Source: Nostoc sp. FACHB-892 (GTDB lineage Bacteria; Cyanobacteriota; Cyanobacteriia; Cyanobacteriales; Nostocaceae). Taken from it: DNA of 64,000 bases. The stretch is taken from NCBI RefSeq assembly GCF_014698795.1, contig NZ_JACJTR010000013.1:124001-188000 (forward strand), in the 5' to 3' direction. Under the pieces are notes generated by a model, which had not been told where the DNA came from, searched no databases, and saw only the letters and a program-made list of their open reading frames with translations. A program made the position numbers and the translations under genes. Below, one piece after another: positions 33,539 through 41,273 of the stretch (positions are counted from its first letter, which is position 1; the number at the start of each line of letters is the position of its first letter).

Positions 33539-34501
33539 ATGTCTTTTACCATCCAGTCGGCTCAAAGTATTTTTCCCGGAACTCTAGTTGCTGACCTTGT
33601 TCCAAACATTGTCGAATCATTTTCTCAGCTCAATGCTGAAGATCAACTAGCATTACTCTGGTTTGCCTATACCGAGATGGGTAGAAGTATTACAGTTGCC
33701 GCTCCAGGAGCAGCTAACATGATCCTTGCACAAGGCTTACTCGAACAAATTAAGCAGATGCCTTTTGAGGCTCAAACGCAAGTCATGTACGATTTGGCTA
33801 ACCGTGCTGACACTCCCCTGTGTCGTTCTTATGCATCCTTCACGGTGAACATCAAATTGGGCTTTTGGTATCAGTTAGGAGAATGGATGGCCCAGGGAAT
33901 TGTTGCTCCTATCCCAGAAGGCTACAAACTTTCTCCTAAAGCTGCTGATGTGTTGCAAGCCATCCGCAATGCTGATTCAGGTCAACAAATTACAATTCTA
34001 CGTAATACCGTAATTAGCATGGGATTTGACCCAAATGCTCCCGGTAGTTACAAAAAAGTCTCAGAACCTGTTGCTCCTCCCACTGCACCAGCGTTTCGGA
34101 CTAAAGTCACCATTGAGGGCATCAATAATCCTACGGTGTTGGGCTATATCAATAACATGAATGCCAATGACTTTGATGCTGCGGTTGCTCTGTTTCTCTC
34201 TGAAGGTGCCTTGCAACCCCCCTTTGAAAGACCAATTATTGGTCAAGAGGCAATCCGCGCTTATATGCGTGAAGAATGCCAGGGATTGAAGATGATCCCA
34301 GAGCGTGGTATATCTGAGCCAGTGGAAGATGGCTATACCCAAATTAAAGTCACAGGCAAAGTTCAAACCCCTTGGTTCGGTGCCAGTGTTGGGATGAATA
34401 TTGCATGGCGGTTTTTGCTAGATCCCCAAGATAAAATCTTCTTCGTAGGGATTGACTTGCTTGCTTCTCCTAAAGAACTGCTCAACCTAGTACGTAAATA
34501 A
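33539..34501 (+). CDS. ocp: Orange carotenoid protein
   Basis: 320 aa from the ATG at 33539 (MSFTIQSAQSIFPGT), the family start; an ATG at 33524 would add five residues. Photoactive quencher of phycobilisomes. The N-terminal helical domain carries Tyr44, Asn104, Trp110 and Arg155. The C-terminal NTF2-like domain carries Tyr203, Glu246, Trp279 and Trp290, equivalent to Tyr201, Glu244, Trp277 and Trp288 of Synechocystis OCP, so keto-carotenoid binding and the Arg-Glu interdomain bridge are intact. The linker is two residues longer. No fluorescence recovery protein gene is adjacent. A palindrome follows the stop. Confidence 0.97.
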   Translation: MSFTIQSAQSIFPGTLVADLVPNIVESFSQLNAEDQLALLWFAYTEMGRSITVAAPGAANMILAQGLLEQIKQMPFEAQTQVMYDLANRADTPLCRSYASFTVNIKLGFWYQLGEWMAQGIVAPIPEGYKLSPKAADVLQAIRNADSGQQITILRNTVISMGFDPNAPGSYKKVSEPVAPPTAPAFRTKVTIEGINNPTVLGYINNMNANDFDAAVALFLSEGALQPPFERPIIGQEAIRAYMREECQGLKMIPERGISEPVEDGYTQIKVTGKVQTPWFGASVGMNIAWRFLLDPQDKIFFVGIDLLASPKELLNLVRK

Positions 34502-34510
34502 ACCACTCTT

Positions 34511-34538
34511 GTAGAGGCACGGTATGCCGTGCCCCTAC
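34511..34538 (+). terminator. Hairpin after the OCP gene
   Basis: GTAGAGGCACGG and CCGTGCCCCTAC pair with one mismatch around TATG. It is 10 bp after the stop. Without a U-tract it could equally be a dispersed palindrome of the kind seen after trpE. Confidence 0.55.
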
Positions 34539-34603
34539 TGTGATTTAACGAGTAGATACTGTAGTTTTCAGGTGAGAAATGGAGATTTTGGGAGGCGGGC
34601 TGT

Positions 34604-35224
34604 ATGGATGCTGATGAACTTCTCAAACGCTATTGTGCAGGAGAGAGAAATTTCACTCAAATAAGTCTGCACTTAGTTAACCTCAGCGAAGTTTGTTTAG
34701 CTGGAATTAATTTGAATAGAGCTAACTTAGCTAACGCGACTTTATCACAGACTAACCTGCGCGGAGCAAATCTGATCGAAGCAAATTTGACTGCGGCGGC
34801 TCTTTGGAGAACCGACTTCAGTGGAGCAAACCTGATTTTGGCAAACCTCAAGGCTGCTAATTTAATACGGGCAACTCTCAGTCAGGTGGATTTGCATAAG
34901 GGAATCCTTGTGAAAGCAGACTTACGTTTAGCAGACTTACATGGTGCTGACCTCAGTGGCGCAAACTTGGCTGGAGCAGACTTACGCTATACCAACCTCA
35001 GTGGTGCAAACTTAGCTGGGGCAAATCTCAGTGGTGCAAACCTGACTGGGGCAAACTTGAGCAATGCAGACCTGAGTCATACCAGCCTTGCCAAAGCTAT
35101 TTTGTACAAAACTGATCTAAGTAACGTTGATTTTTCAGAAGTAGACCTGACCGAGGTCGATTTGCACCACTGCTTGTTTAATGGAGTCACCCTAACTGAA
35201 CGAAGCTTAATTGAAGCGGGTTGA
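34604..35224 (+). CDS. Pentapeptide-repeat protein
   Basis: 206 aa. After a short head ([20 protein letters not shown]), residues 20-200 are tandem A(D/N)LXX units such as [20 protein letters not shown], predicting a right-handed quadrilateral beta-helix. The very regular block about 105-160 ([11 protein letters not shown] type) is also a DNA direct repeat. No signal peptide or extra domain. Such proteins are very common in heterocystous cyanobacteria and their roles are mostly unknown; gyrase protection is one known role for some families. Confidence 0.92.
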   Translation: MDADELLKRYCAGERNFTQISLHLVNLSEVCLAGINLNRANLANATLSQTNLRGANLIEANLTAAALWRTDFSGANLILANLKAANLIRATLSQVDLHKGILVKADLRLADLHGADLSGANLAGADLRYTNLSGANLAGANLSGANLTGANLSNADLSHTSLAKAILYKTDLSNVDFSEVDLTEVDLHHCLFNGVTLTERSLIEAG

Positions 35225-35462
35225 GCGTCGCTACGGTCTAATTAAAAATCGAAAATTTAATAAATCAGTCTTTCATTCTTAACGCTACACAAAAGTTCCC
35301 ACACTCAATATACTCATAGGGTGGGTATGAATAACGGGGGTTGAGGATTGCATCTGGAATTGATTTAAAACATAAGTTAAAACAAATTCCAGATGTATGA
35401 CGAATCCCCAATTATTTTCTTTTGAGACTTTATCACAATATATATTTTATATATTTAAGGAT

Positions 35463-35590
35463 GATGTAGCTTTAGTAGAGGCGATCGCTACCCAAGTTGG
35501 AGTCGCCTTAATGCAGGCACAGGCTTATTCGCCAACTGGTAGACTTGGAGCGCACTCAAAGTAGCTTGATTGCGATCGCAAAAGCGGACA
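35463..35590 (+). pseudogene. Relic of a GAF histidine kinase gene
   Basis: The frame from 35463 gives DVALVEAIATQVGVALMQAQAY and then, after a +1 shift at about 35533, QLVDLERTQSSLIAIAK. These match the end of the GAF domain and the linker before the HisKA box in the intact kinase at 27677-29686 (LVKAIATQVGAALIQAEAY and ALDRTRSNLIAI), with the intervening helix deleted. No HELRTPL box follows. Confidence 0.75.
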
Positions 35591-35797
35591 AACCACAGTC
35601 CGGCATTTGCATTTGTATGTATGAAGAGTTTTGAAATCATGAAACTTTCAGTTAACCTGAAGAGTCATTGGGCATCGGGTATGAGAAGAAGGGAAGTAAA
35701 TTCTCCCTTGTTCCCTCACCTCCCGTATGCTTACCCTTTTCATTCGGGGGTTACGTAGTTAACAATGGGTTGAATGTTTTTCAAATCATCCAATCTT

Positions 35798-36052
35798 ATG
35801 GCTAGAACTGCAAATGAATATGCCGTATACCTCCTACTGGAAAGCGGTCATCGGGAAGAAGTACGCTTTCCTACTATTCAAGAGTTTCAGAAATGGTATA
35901 GCGGCGAACTTGTGCCAAAGTCTGCTTCTAATGACTTTATTAGCGTACCGATCAAAAATATTCAAGGGGAATATATGGTAGTACGCCCTTCTCGGATTGT
36001 GGCAATCCGGGTAGAACCAATTTTTAGTTCCAGTGTTGAAAGATTCAACTAA
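35798..36052 (+). CDS. Conserved cyanobacterial hypothetical protein (84 aa)
   Basis: Start set at the ATG at 35798 (MARTANEYAVYLLLESGHRE); an ATG at 35774 would add eight residues of unlikely sequence. A small alpha/beta protein without cysteines or membrane spans; I believe it is a cyanobacteria-wide family of unknown function. Its stop codon abuts the ATG of the mltA-like gene, so the two are translationally coupled. Confidence 0.7.
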   Translation: MARTANEYAVYLLLESGHREEVRFPTIQEFQKWYSGELVPKSASNDFISVPIKNIQGEYMVVRPSRIVAIRVEPIFSSSVERFN

Positions 36053-37339
36053 ATGATGAGAAAAACCCTTGCTTTGCTTTCCTTAAGTCTGGGAATCGCC
36101 CTTGTAAACAACCCTCTCTGGTCTTCTGTTGCTCAGGTTCCTAACTTACTGCCGTTGCCAGTACCCACCGCCCCTGATCTCCCTCTGCCAGTACCAACCA
36201 TTCCTGATGTAACGCCACCGCTAAAACCAATCGCTATCGGAACCGATTGTACGCCCCAGCACGCTTGCTTGGGTTGGGATGAGCAACTGTGGGGTCAAAG
36301 GGGTAAAACAGGCGTTGGCGCTTCGTCCACCGAAGGTGATCGCAAAGCACTGTTGGCTTCCATTGATAACAGTTTGCTTTACTTAACAAAGAAAGAGGCG
36401 ATCGCAGCATATCAAAATTATCCAATTCGAGAAATTACCCTTGATCGCGTCCGCCGGAGTTTGGTACGTTTTCGCCAACTAGTTGTCAGTTCTAAGTCAG
36501 CAGCGCAACTACAAGCTGCTGTCCGCCGTGAGTTTGTCTTTTACCAGTCTGTAGGTAACGATGGCAAGGGTACTGTTAAATTCACTGCTTACTACGAACC
36601 TATTTACACCGCTAGCCGTGTCAAAACTGCAATATATAAGTATCCTCTTTATCGGCTACCACCTAATTTCAGCCAATGGTCCAAACCCCACCCCAAACGA
36701 ATTGATTTGGAAGGGAAGGATGGTTTAAAAGGGAACAAGAGCAAATTGCGCGGTTTAGAAATGCTTTGGTTTCGCGATCGCTTAGATGCATATATGGTAC
36801 ATATCCAAGGTTCTGCCCAAATTAAATTAACTAATGGCAAAAGAACATCAATTGGCTATGCAGGTGGAACTGATTACCCTTGGACTAGTATCGGCAAAGA
36901 ACTAGCCAAAGATGGCAAACTTCCACTGGAAGGATTGACAATGCCACGTTTGATTAGTTATTTCCGGGGAAAGCCGCAGGAGTTAAGCAATTATCTGCCA
37001 CGCTGGGAACGATTTGTTTTCTTTCAGGAAACAAGTGGTAGACCAGCTACTGGTAGTATTCATGTGCCAGTAACAGCAGAACGTTCCATTGCTACAGATA
37101 AGTCTCTCATGCCTCCGGGAGCGCTAGCGCTAATTCATAACTCGTTTCCCTATCCCGTCAGTGGTGGCAAATTACAGAAGCGTATTGTCAGCCGCTTTGT
37201 ACTTGACCAAGATACAGGAAGTGCCATCAAAGGTCCGGGCCGGGTGGATTATTTCATGGGTTCTGGTAAACTAGCAGGCGATCGCGCTGGTATCACAGGC
37301 GGTAATGGTTCACTATATTATTTGCTGCTCAAAGAATAG
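36053..37339 (+). CDS. mltA: MltA-type lytic murein transglycosylase
   Basis: 428 aa. Signal peptide about 1-28 (TLALLSLSLGIALVNNPLWSSVAQ), then a Pro-rich spacer. The MltA core (about 150-330: VKFTAYYEPIYTAS, YRLPPNFSQW, FRDRLDAYMVHIQGSAQIKL, RTSIGYAGGTDYPW) and the 3D domain at the C-terminus (VSRFVLDQDTGSAIKGPGRVDYFMG, with the catalytic Asp in DYF) are complete. It cleaves peptidoglycan glycan strands to 1,6-anhydro products in the periplasm. A second transglycosylase of the Slt type is at 51014. Tandem heptamers begin at its stop codon. Confidence 0.92.
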   Translation: MMRKTLALLSLSLGIALVNNPLWSSVAQVPNLLPLPVPTAPDLPLPVPTIPDVTPPLKPIAIGTDCTPQHACLGWDEQLWGQRGKTGVGASSTEGDRKALLASIDNSLLYLTKKEAIAAYQNYPIREITLDRVRRSLVRFRQLVVSSKSAAQLQAAVRREFVFYQSVGNDGKGTVKFTAYYEPIYTASRVKTAIYKYPLYRLPPNFSQWSKPHPKRIDLEGKDGLKGNKSKLRGLEMLWFRDRLDAYMVHIQGSAQIKLTNGKRTSIGYAGGTDYPWTSIGKELAKDGKLPLEGLTMPRLISYFRGKPQELSNYLPRWERFVFFQETSGRPATGSIHVPVTAERSIATDKSLMPPGALALIHNSFPYPVSGGKLQKRIVSRFVLDQDTGSAIKGPGRVDYFMGSGKLAGDRAGITGGNGSLYYLLLKE

Positions 37340-37374
37340 GGAATAGGGAATAGGGAATAGGGAATAGGGAATAG
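37334..37374. repeat. Heptamer tandem repeat (AATAGGG)
   Basis: About six head-to-tail copies of AATAGGG start at the stop codon of the mltA-like gene and are followed by a CCCCACTCCCCACTCCC tract. Typical Nostocales STRR sequence. Confidence 0.85.
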
Positions 37375-37403
37375 TTTTCCCAGCCCCCACTCCCCACTCC
37401 CAC

Positions 37404-38273
37404 CTAATATGGTGGATAAGCAAAATCATCTTCATCGGCATAAACGTAAGAGTTAGAAACTCCTGCCATTGCCAATTTAGGCGTTTCTGATTTCACAAGT
37501 TCCTTTCCAAAATCTTTGTATTCTTCAAAAGTCTTGCAAATCATTGCAGACTCAAGAGAATCGGAAGCAATTAAATATTGTGTTAAAGTCCCTACCGTGG
37601 GATGTTTGTAGTCTACAGTTGAAGCTACCAGAACTGTATTTGGTTCAATACCTCTTTCTTCGCACTCAATTATGGGGCAAAAAATCCCGTGAGCGTGGAA
37701 CAATGGCCCTTTGGGTGCCAAGGGTTGCTTGCGATAAACAGCATAAGTTTTTTCTAGTTCAGCAACGAATCCACTAACTACTTTGCCTTGTTGATATTCG
37801 CAGTAGGTTTTGCTGAAACTCGCTCCGGCTGCACCATTAAGAGTTAGCTGTAGTGGTGATTCATGTAAAAACTTTTTATTTTCACCCACTATAAAAATTA
37901 GATAGCGAGTAAAGGTTTTAAATTTAAGTTTGTCTGCTAAAAAAGCATCATAATTCTCTTTGAGCGTACCTAGCTTCAGACCACTTTCCCGGTCTTTGAC
38001 AGACAATGGTCCCCGACGCACTAAAACCAAACGTGGAGTAGTGCTAATAAAAACTGTTTCAACTCCAGAGCTAAATTCATGCTCTACCTGCTGCCAATTC
38101 TCATCTGGCACAAAACCGACAGCATTAGCATTATCTAGCTTAATCGCCAAACCGTGGGATTGCATACCATCTGTGCCATACCGAGGATTAATCATCTGAC
38201 ACCAGGGGATGACTTGAGAAGGCGGTGCATTAAATTTCTCGTCTTCAAAGTCGAAATTAGCAGATGCTTTCAT
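37404..38273 (-). CDS. Cyanobacterial conserved protein, DUF5895-like
   Basis: 289 aa, soluble. It begins MKASANFDFEDEKFNAPPSQ and contains VIPWCQMINPRYGTDGMQSHGLAI and LAPKGPLFHAHGIFCPI. I associate this pattern with the cyanobacterial DUF5895 family, whose function is unknown, but could not check. No nuclease or transferase motif is evident. It is monocistronic and convergent with the mltA-like gene. The C-terminus is acidic and aromatic (DEDDFAYPPY), a tail type seen in single-stranded-DNA-binding proteins, though this is only a resemblance. Confidence 0.65.
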   Translation of the reverse strand: MKASANFDFEDEKFNAPPSQVIPWCQMINPRYGTDGMQSHGLAIKLDNANAVGFVPDENWQQVEHEFSSGVETVFISTTPRLVLVRRGPLSVKDRESGLKLGTLKENYDAFLADKLKFKTFTRYLIFIVGENKKFLHESPLQLTLNGAAGASFSKTYCEYQQGKVVSGFVAELEKTYAVYRKQPLAPKGPLFHAHGIFCPIIECEERGIEPNTVLVASTVDYKHPTVGTLTQYLIASDSLESAMICKTFEEYKDFGKELVKSETPKLAMAGVSNSYVYADEDDFAYPPY

Positions 38274-38508
38274 CGTTTTAGGCTATCAAAGTGTTTTATT
38301 GAACAAGTTTATCGGCACGCTGATCCTGGAGAACCAGAAGCAGAACTTGGTACGTCGCCCTTAAAAGAAGGCTGAACGTAGCGTCAAACTGACGTAGTAG
38401 TTTTTCCAGATTAAGGCAGAATTAATCTATGTTGCAATCCCTGTATCGTTTTGTAACAACAGATCCTTATCGAAACAGTACTAGGCGCTGAGTACTTATT
38501 GCTCAGTA

Positions 38509-39207
38509 TTATTTCGGTGAACTCAAAGTAGCAAGAGTCTTTAAATCCGGCACTTCTAAGTCAGGTTGACTTATTGCTGATCCTGCGGGGCTAACTGCTT
38601 TTTGAACTGCTCGACGGTTTACCCAGACTGTTGATAGTCCCAGAGATTTGGCTGTAACGATATCGTGATATACACTAGCAGCAACGTGTAATATCTGGTC
38701 TAACGGCAAATCAATTCTTTCTATAGCCAGTCTGAAGTTGTTTAAGGAGGGTTTGTAGCTTTTTGCCTGTTCTGCTGTAATTATCTGATCGAATTTTATC
38801 TCCAAGTGCTTTGCCGAGAAAGCAAAGAGATCGTCATCTACATTTGAGATAATAACCAGCTTAAAGTTTTGCTTTAAGACTCTAAGTGCCTCAACTGTAT
38901 CCGGGAAAGGCAGCCAATGCTGAATCGAATCAGCAAGTGAACTTAGTTCGTCAGCAGTTGGTGCAAAGCTAAATTGTTCACCAAATTTCTGGACTACTCT
39001 CTTCAAAACTTCTCGATATTTGATATAATCACCATTTTCTAGTTCTGCTTCAAACTCAGCAAAAAGTTCAAGAATTTGATCGTCATCCAAATTAGTGTTA
39101 TGTGCTATTAGAAGTGGTTTTAGCACGCCTAAGATGCCGTTCTCCCAATCGATTAGAGTTCCGTAACAATCGAAAGTTAAAGCCTTGTACTGATTAAAGT
39201 CAGTCAT
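38509..39207 (-). CDS. HAD-superfamily hydrolase, haloacid dehalogenase type II-like
   Basis: 232 aa. Motif I FDCYGTLIDW (nucleophile Asp after LTFDCYGT), motif II LVIISNVDDD (Ser/Asn), motif III Lys in AKSYKPSLNNF, motif IV LHVAASVYHDIVTAKSLG. The pattern matches (S)-2-haloacid dehalogenases and related phosphatases; in motif IV the usual acidic GDS is AAS, followed by YHD. Substrate unknown. An upstream run GGAGTG lies 8 nt before the ATG. It is the only gene on its transcript. Confidence 0.85.
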   Translation of the reverse strand: MTDFNQYKALTFDCYGTLIDWENGILGVLKPLLIAHNTNLDDDQILELFAEFEAELENGDYIKYREVLKRVVQKFGEQFSFAPTADELSSLADSIQHWLPFPDTVEALRVLKQNFKLVIISNVDDDLFAFSAKHLEIKFDQIITAEQAKSYKPSLNNFRLAIERIDLPLDQILHVAASVYHDIVTAKSLGLSTVWVNRRAVQKAVSPAGSAISQPDLEVPDLKTLATLSSPK

Positions 39208-39873
39208 TTTTCACACTCCAGGTCTTGATTAATTATGTTCAGTTTTCACAAACCAAAAGACGAGCGAACCCATCTGCGTTGGCGCAGCCCGCCGCAGGCA
39301 TCGCTATATTTGCCGCTCTTAAAGCCTCTGAACATTTCTTCTATATCAAAGCATTTAAGTAGGTAGACAATAAAAGACTAAAGTGTATGAATACAAGTAA
39401 GTAGATTTGCACAACAAAACTAAACCTTACATCTTGCACCTGGAAGTATGAATGTAAAAACTACAACTACGTGCAAAGAGAGCTAGGCGTTCAATTTCAA
39501 GTAAAAGAAGAGACACGACTATTTGGGCAAAGATAGACTATAAAGCAGTTTTTGCTTTTAACTGGGGCATTAGTGGCGTTGAACTAAGATGGGTAAAAAA
39601 TAAGGTAAGCTAGCAAATTTGATACAGTCGGTACGCACAAGCTGTAATTTTATCTGCGTAAGCATACTATGTATTAGAAAAATAATCATACAATCGTATA
39701 TTTTTACATTATCATCAATAATAAACATCTCAAAGCCTTCTTATAAGGTACATACTAACTAATTCATGATGATTGCATTTACACCCTATAGCTTAGTCCA
39801 GCTATCTCCATCTCTATTTTGTAGCAAAAGTAGTATTTTACCTCCTGGAAGATATAGGAATGCATAATGAACC
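39208..39873. other. 666-bp intergenic region upstream of the heme-oxygenase-like gene
   Basis: A REP-like palindrome (GCGCAGCCCGCCGCAGGCATCGC) lies at about 39283-39305. The rest is AT-rich with no credible ORF. It holds divergent promoters for the HAD gene and the following enzyme-peptide pair. Confidence 0.4.
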
Positions 39874-40707
39874 ATGTGTGAGAAATTTTTCATTGATACT
39901 GAATCAACACATATTTCGTCTGACGAAGTAGTTGTGGAGACTGCTAATCGGACTTGGTTACATCAACCCGAACATCCGGGGATGGGCTATTCCTTTACTC
40001 AAAAGATGATTGATGCAGACACCTTAACTGAAACTCGAAAGCTTTTAAATAATGCAATAGTATGTGCTTGGTACGCAGTGAAGTCGGAGCGCAGACCACC
40101 AACTCTAACCCCTACACGTTGGGTATGGCGACTTGCAGGTTTTTACCATTTGTGCCATTCCACACCCCAACTGATGGAGGAAGCGCAAGAGCGCTTCGCT
40201 TCAGCAGATCGTCAGAGTTTGGCACAGTGGGCTGTACAGAAAGCCAGAGAAGAGGCAGGCCATGACCTACTCGCTTTACGGGATATTGAGTCGATGGGAT
40301 ATAGAGCCGAAGCTGTTGTGCAAGCACTTGTTCCTCCGGCTGCAAAAGCGTTGCTGGATTACTTCACCCAGAGCGTTCAGGGATCAGATCCAATTGATTG
40401 CGTGGGCTATTCTTATACAGCGGAACGTTTAGGGATATGTATAGGGATGGGTTACATCCAGAGTGTGGAAGCACTGCTACCACCAGGTATCACAGCTACT
40501 CGTTGCCTGCGCGCGCACAGTGCTGTTAGCACTGAGGTGGAACACGTAAAGGAAACGCTTGCAATGATTGCTGGTCTTACTTCTGAAGAACGTGTTCGCG
40601 TGGCGAAAGCTTGTTATCAAGCTGCATTGTTGCGCTTCAGCCCACCTGAGGAACCTTATATATCAGATGAGGAGATTCAGAATGTGTTAAAACCGCTAAA
40701 AGCTTAG
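39874..40707 (+). CDS. Heme-oxygenase-like (putative diiron) enzyme
   Basis: 277 aa, all-helical. Candidate metal ligands follow the heme-oxygenase-like diiron oxidase pattern: FYHLCHSTPQLMEEAQERF, AREEAGHDLLALRDIESMG (E-x2-H) and STEVEHVKETLAMI (E-x2-H). This is the fold of iron-containing redox enzymes, BesC/UndA-like proteins and, more remotely, PqqC. The ATG at 39874 has GGAAGATATAGGA about 20 nt upstream and only weak Shine-Dalgarno. It is followed 77 bp later by a short Ser-rich peptide gene (40785). The enzyme might act on that peptide or on an amino acid or fatty acid; no substrate can be read from the sequence. Confidence 0.65.
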   Translation: MCEKFFIDTESTHISSDEVVVETANRTWLHQPEHPGMGYSFTQKMIDADTLTETRKLLNNAIVCAWYAVKSERRPPTLTPTRWVWRLAGFYHLCHSTPQLMEEAQERFASADRQSLAQWAVQKAREEAGHDLLALRDIESMGYRAEAVVQALVPPAAKALLDYFTQSVQGSDPIDCVGYSYTAERLGICIGMGYIQSVEALLPPGITATRCLRAHSAVSTEVEHVKETLAMIAGLTSEERVRVAKACYQAALLRFSPPEEPYISDEEIQNVLKPLKA

Positions 40708-40784
40708 AAATGATCTAAGAACCAAGCGCAACTTTTTTAAGACAACTGAGAAAGTGTACAAATTAGCACAGTTAAAAAAAGATA

Positions 40785-41006
40785 ATGGAAACAGCAACAG
40801 CAAAAACTACAGCCATTGAGCAGCAATCTTTAAGTTCTCGTAATTCTGCTATCGAGCAGCAATCTTTCAGCCCTTATAATTCTGCTAGCAGCTTCAGCGA
40901 CAGCAGCTTAGAGACTTTGGATGACATGGAGTTTGAGTTGGAAAGAATCATGTTTGAGGAATTCGCAAAAGGATTACCAAGCGATATCCCTATGGCTGAT
41001 TTCTAG
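40785..41006 (+). CDS. 73-aa Ser-rich peptide with a 12-residue tandem repeat
   Basis: Residues 10-21 and 22-33 are two copies of AIEQQS(L/F)S(S/P)(R/Y)NS, encoded by a 36-bp imperfect tandem. A Ser-rich stretch (34-41) leads to an acidic amphipathic helix (LETLDDMEFELERIMFEEF) and the tail KGLPSDIPMADF. No signal peptide, cysteine or membrane span. It follows a heme-oxygenase-like enzyme on the same strand, so the pair may be co-transcribed. The short length, low complexity front and helical acidic end resemble a modified-peptide precursor or a small adaptor; neither can be shown from the sequence alone. Confidence 0.6.
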   Translation: METATAKTTAIEQQSLSSRNSAIEQQSFSPYNSASSFSDSSLETLDDMEFELERIMFEEFAKGLPSDIPMADF

Positions 41007-41273
41007 TTTCGGCTTATCTACATACTTTAATGATCAGGCTTGAGTTACTAGTTGATATCCCTCAATTGTTTAGCTTTTACTAAGGGTTTGAAGAAGCTCA
41101 GATACTAGTTAGATTCAAATACCGTAACAGTTAAACAGTTAGGGATTGACACTTTTGGGCAGAGAAAACCTGCTGTCTACTGACCTGACGTTTCAAAAAT
41201 ATATTGCTGTAGGTTCCTCCAAGCGGTGAAATCTTTACTGGTTTTATATAACTCCTTGCCAAGGCTGTTTTTC

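Noticed and set aside
35570-35758. 62-codon plus-strand ORF
   Set aside because: It begins inside the kinase relic and runs through unrelated intergenic DNA, with no protein-like pattern.
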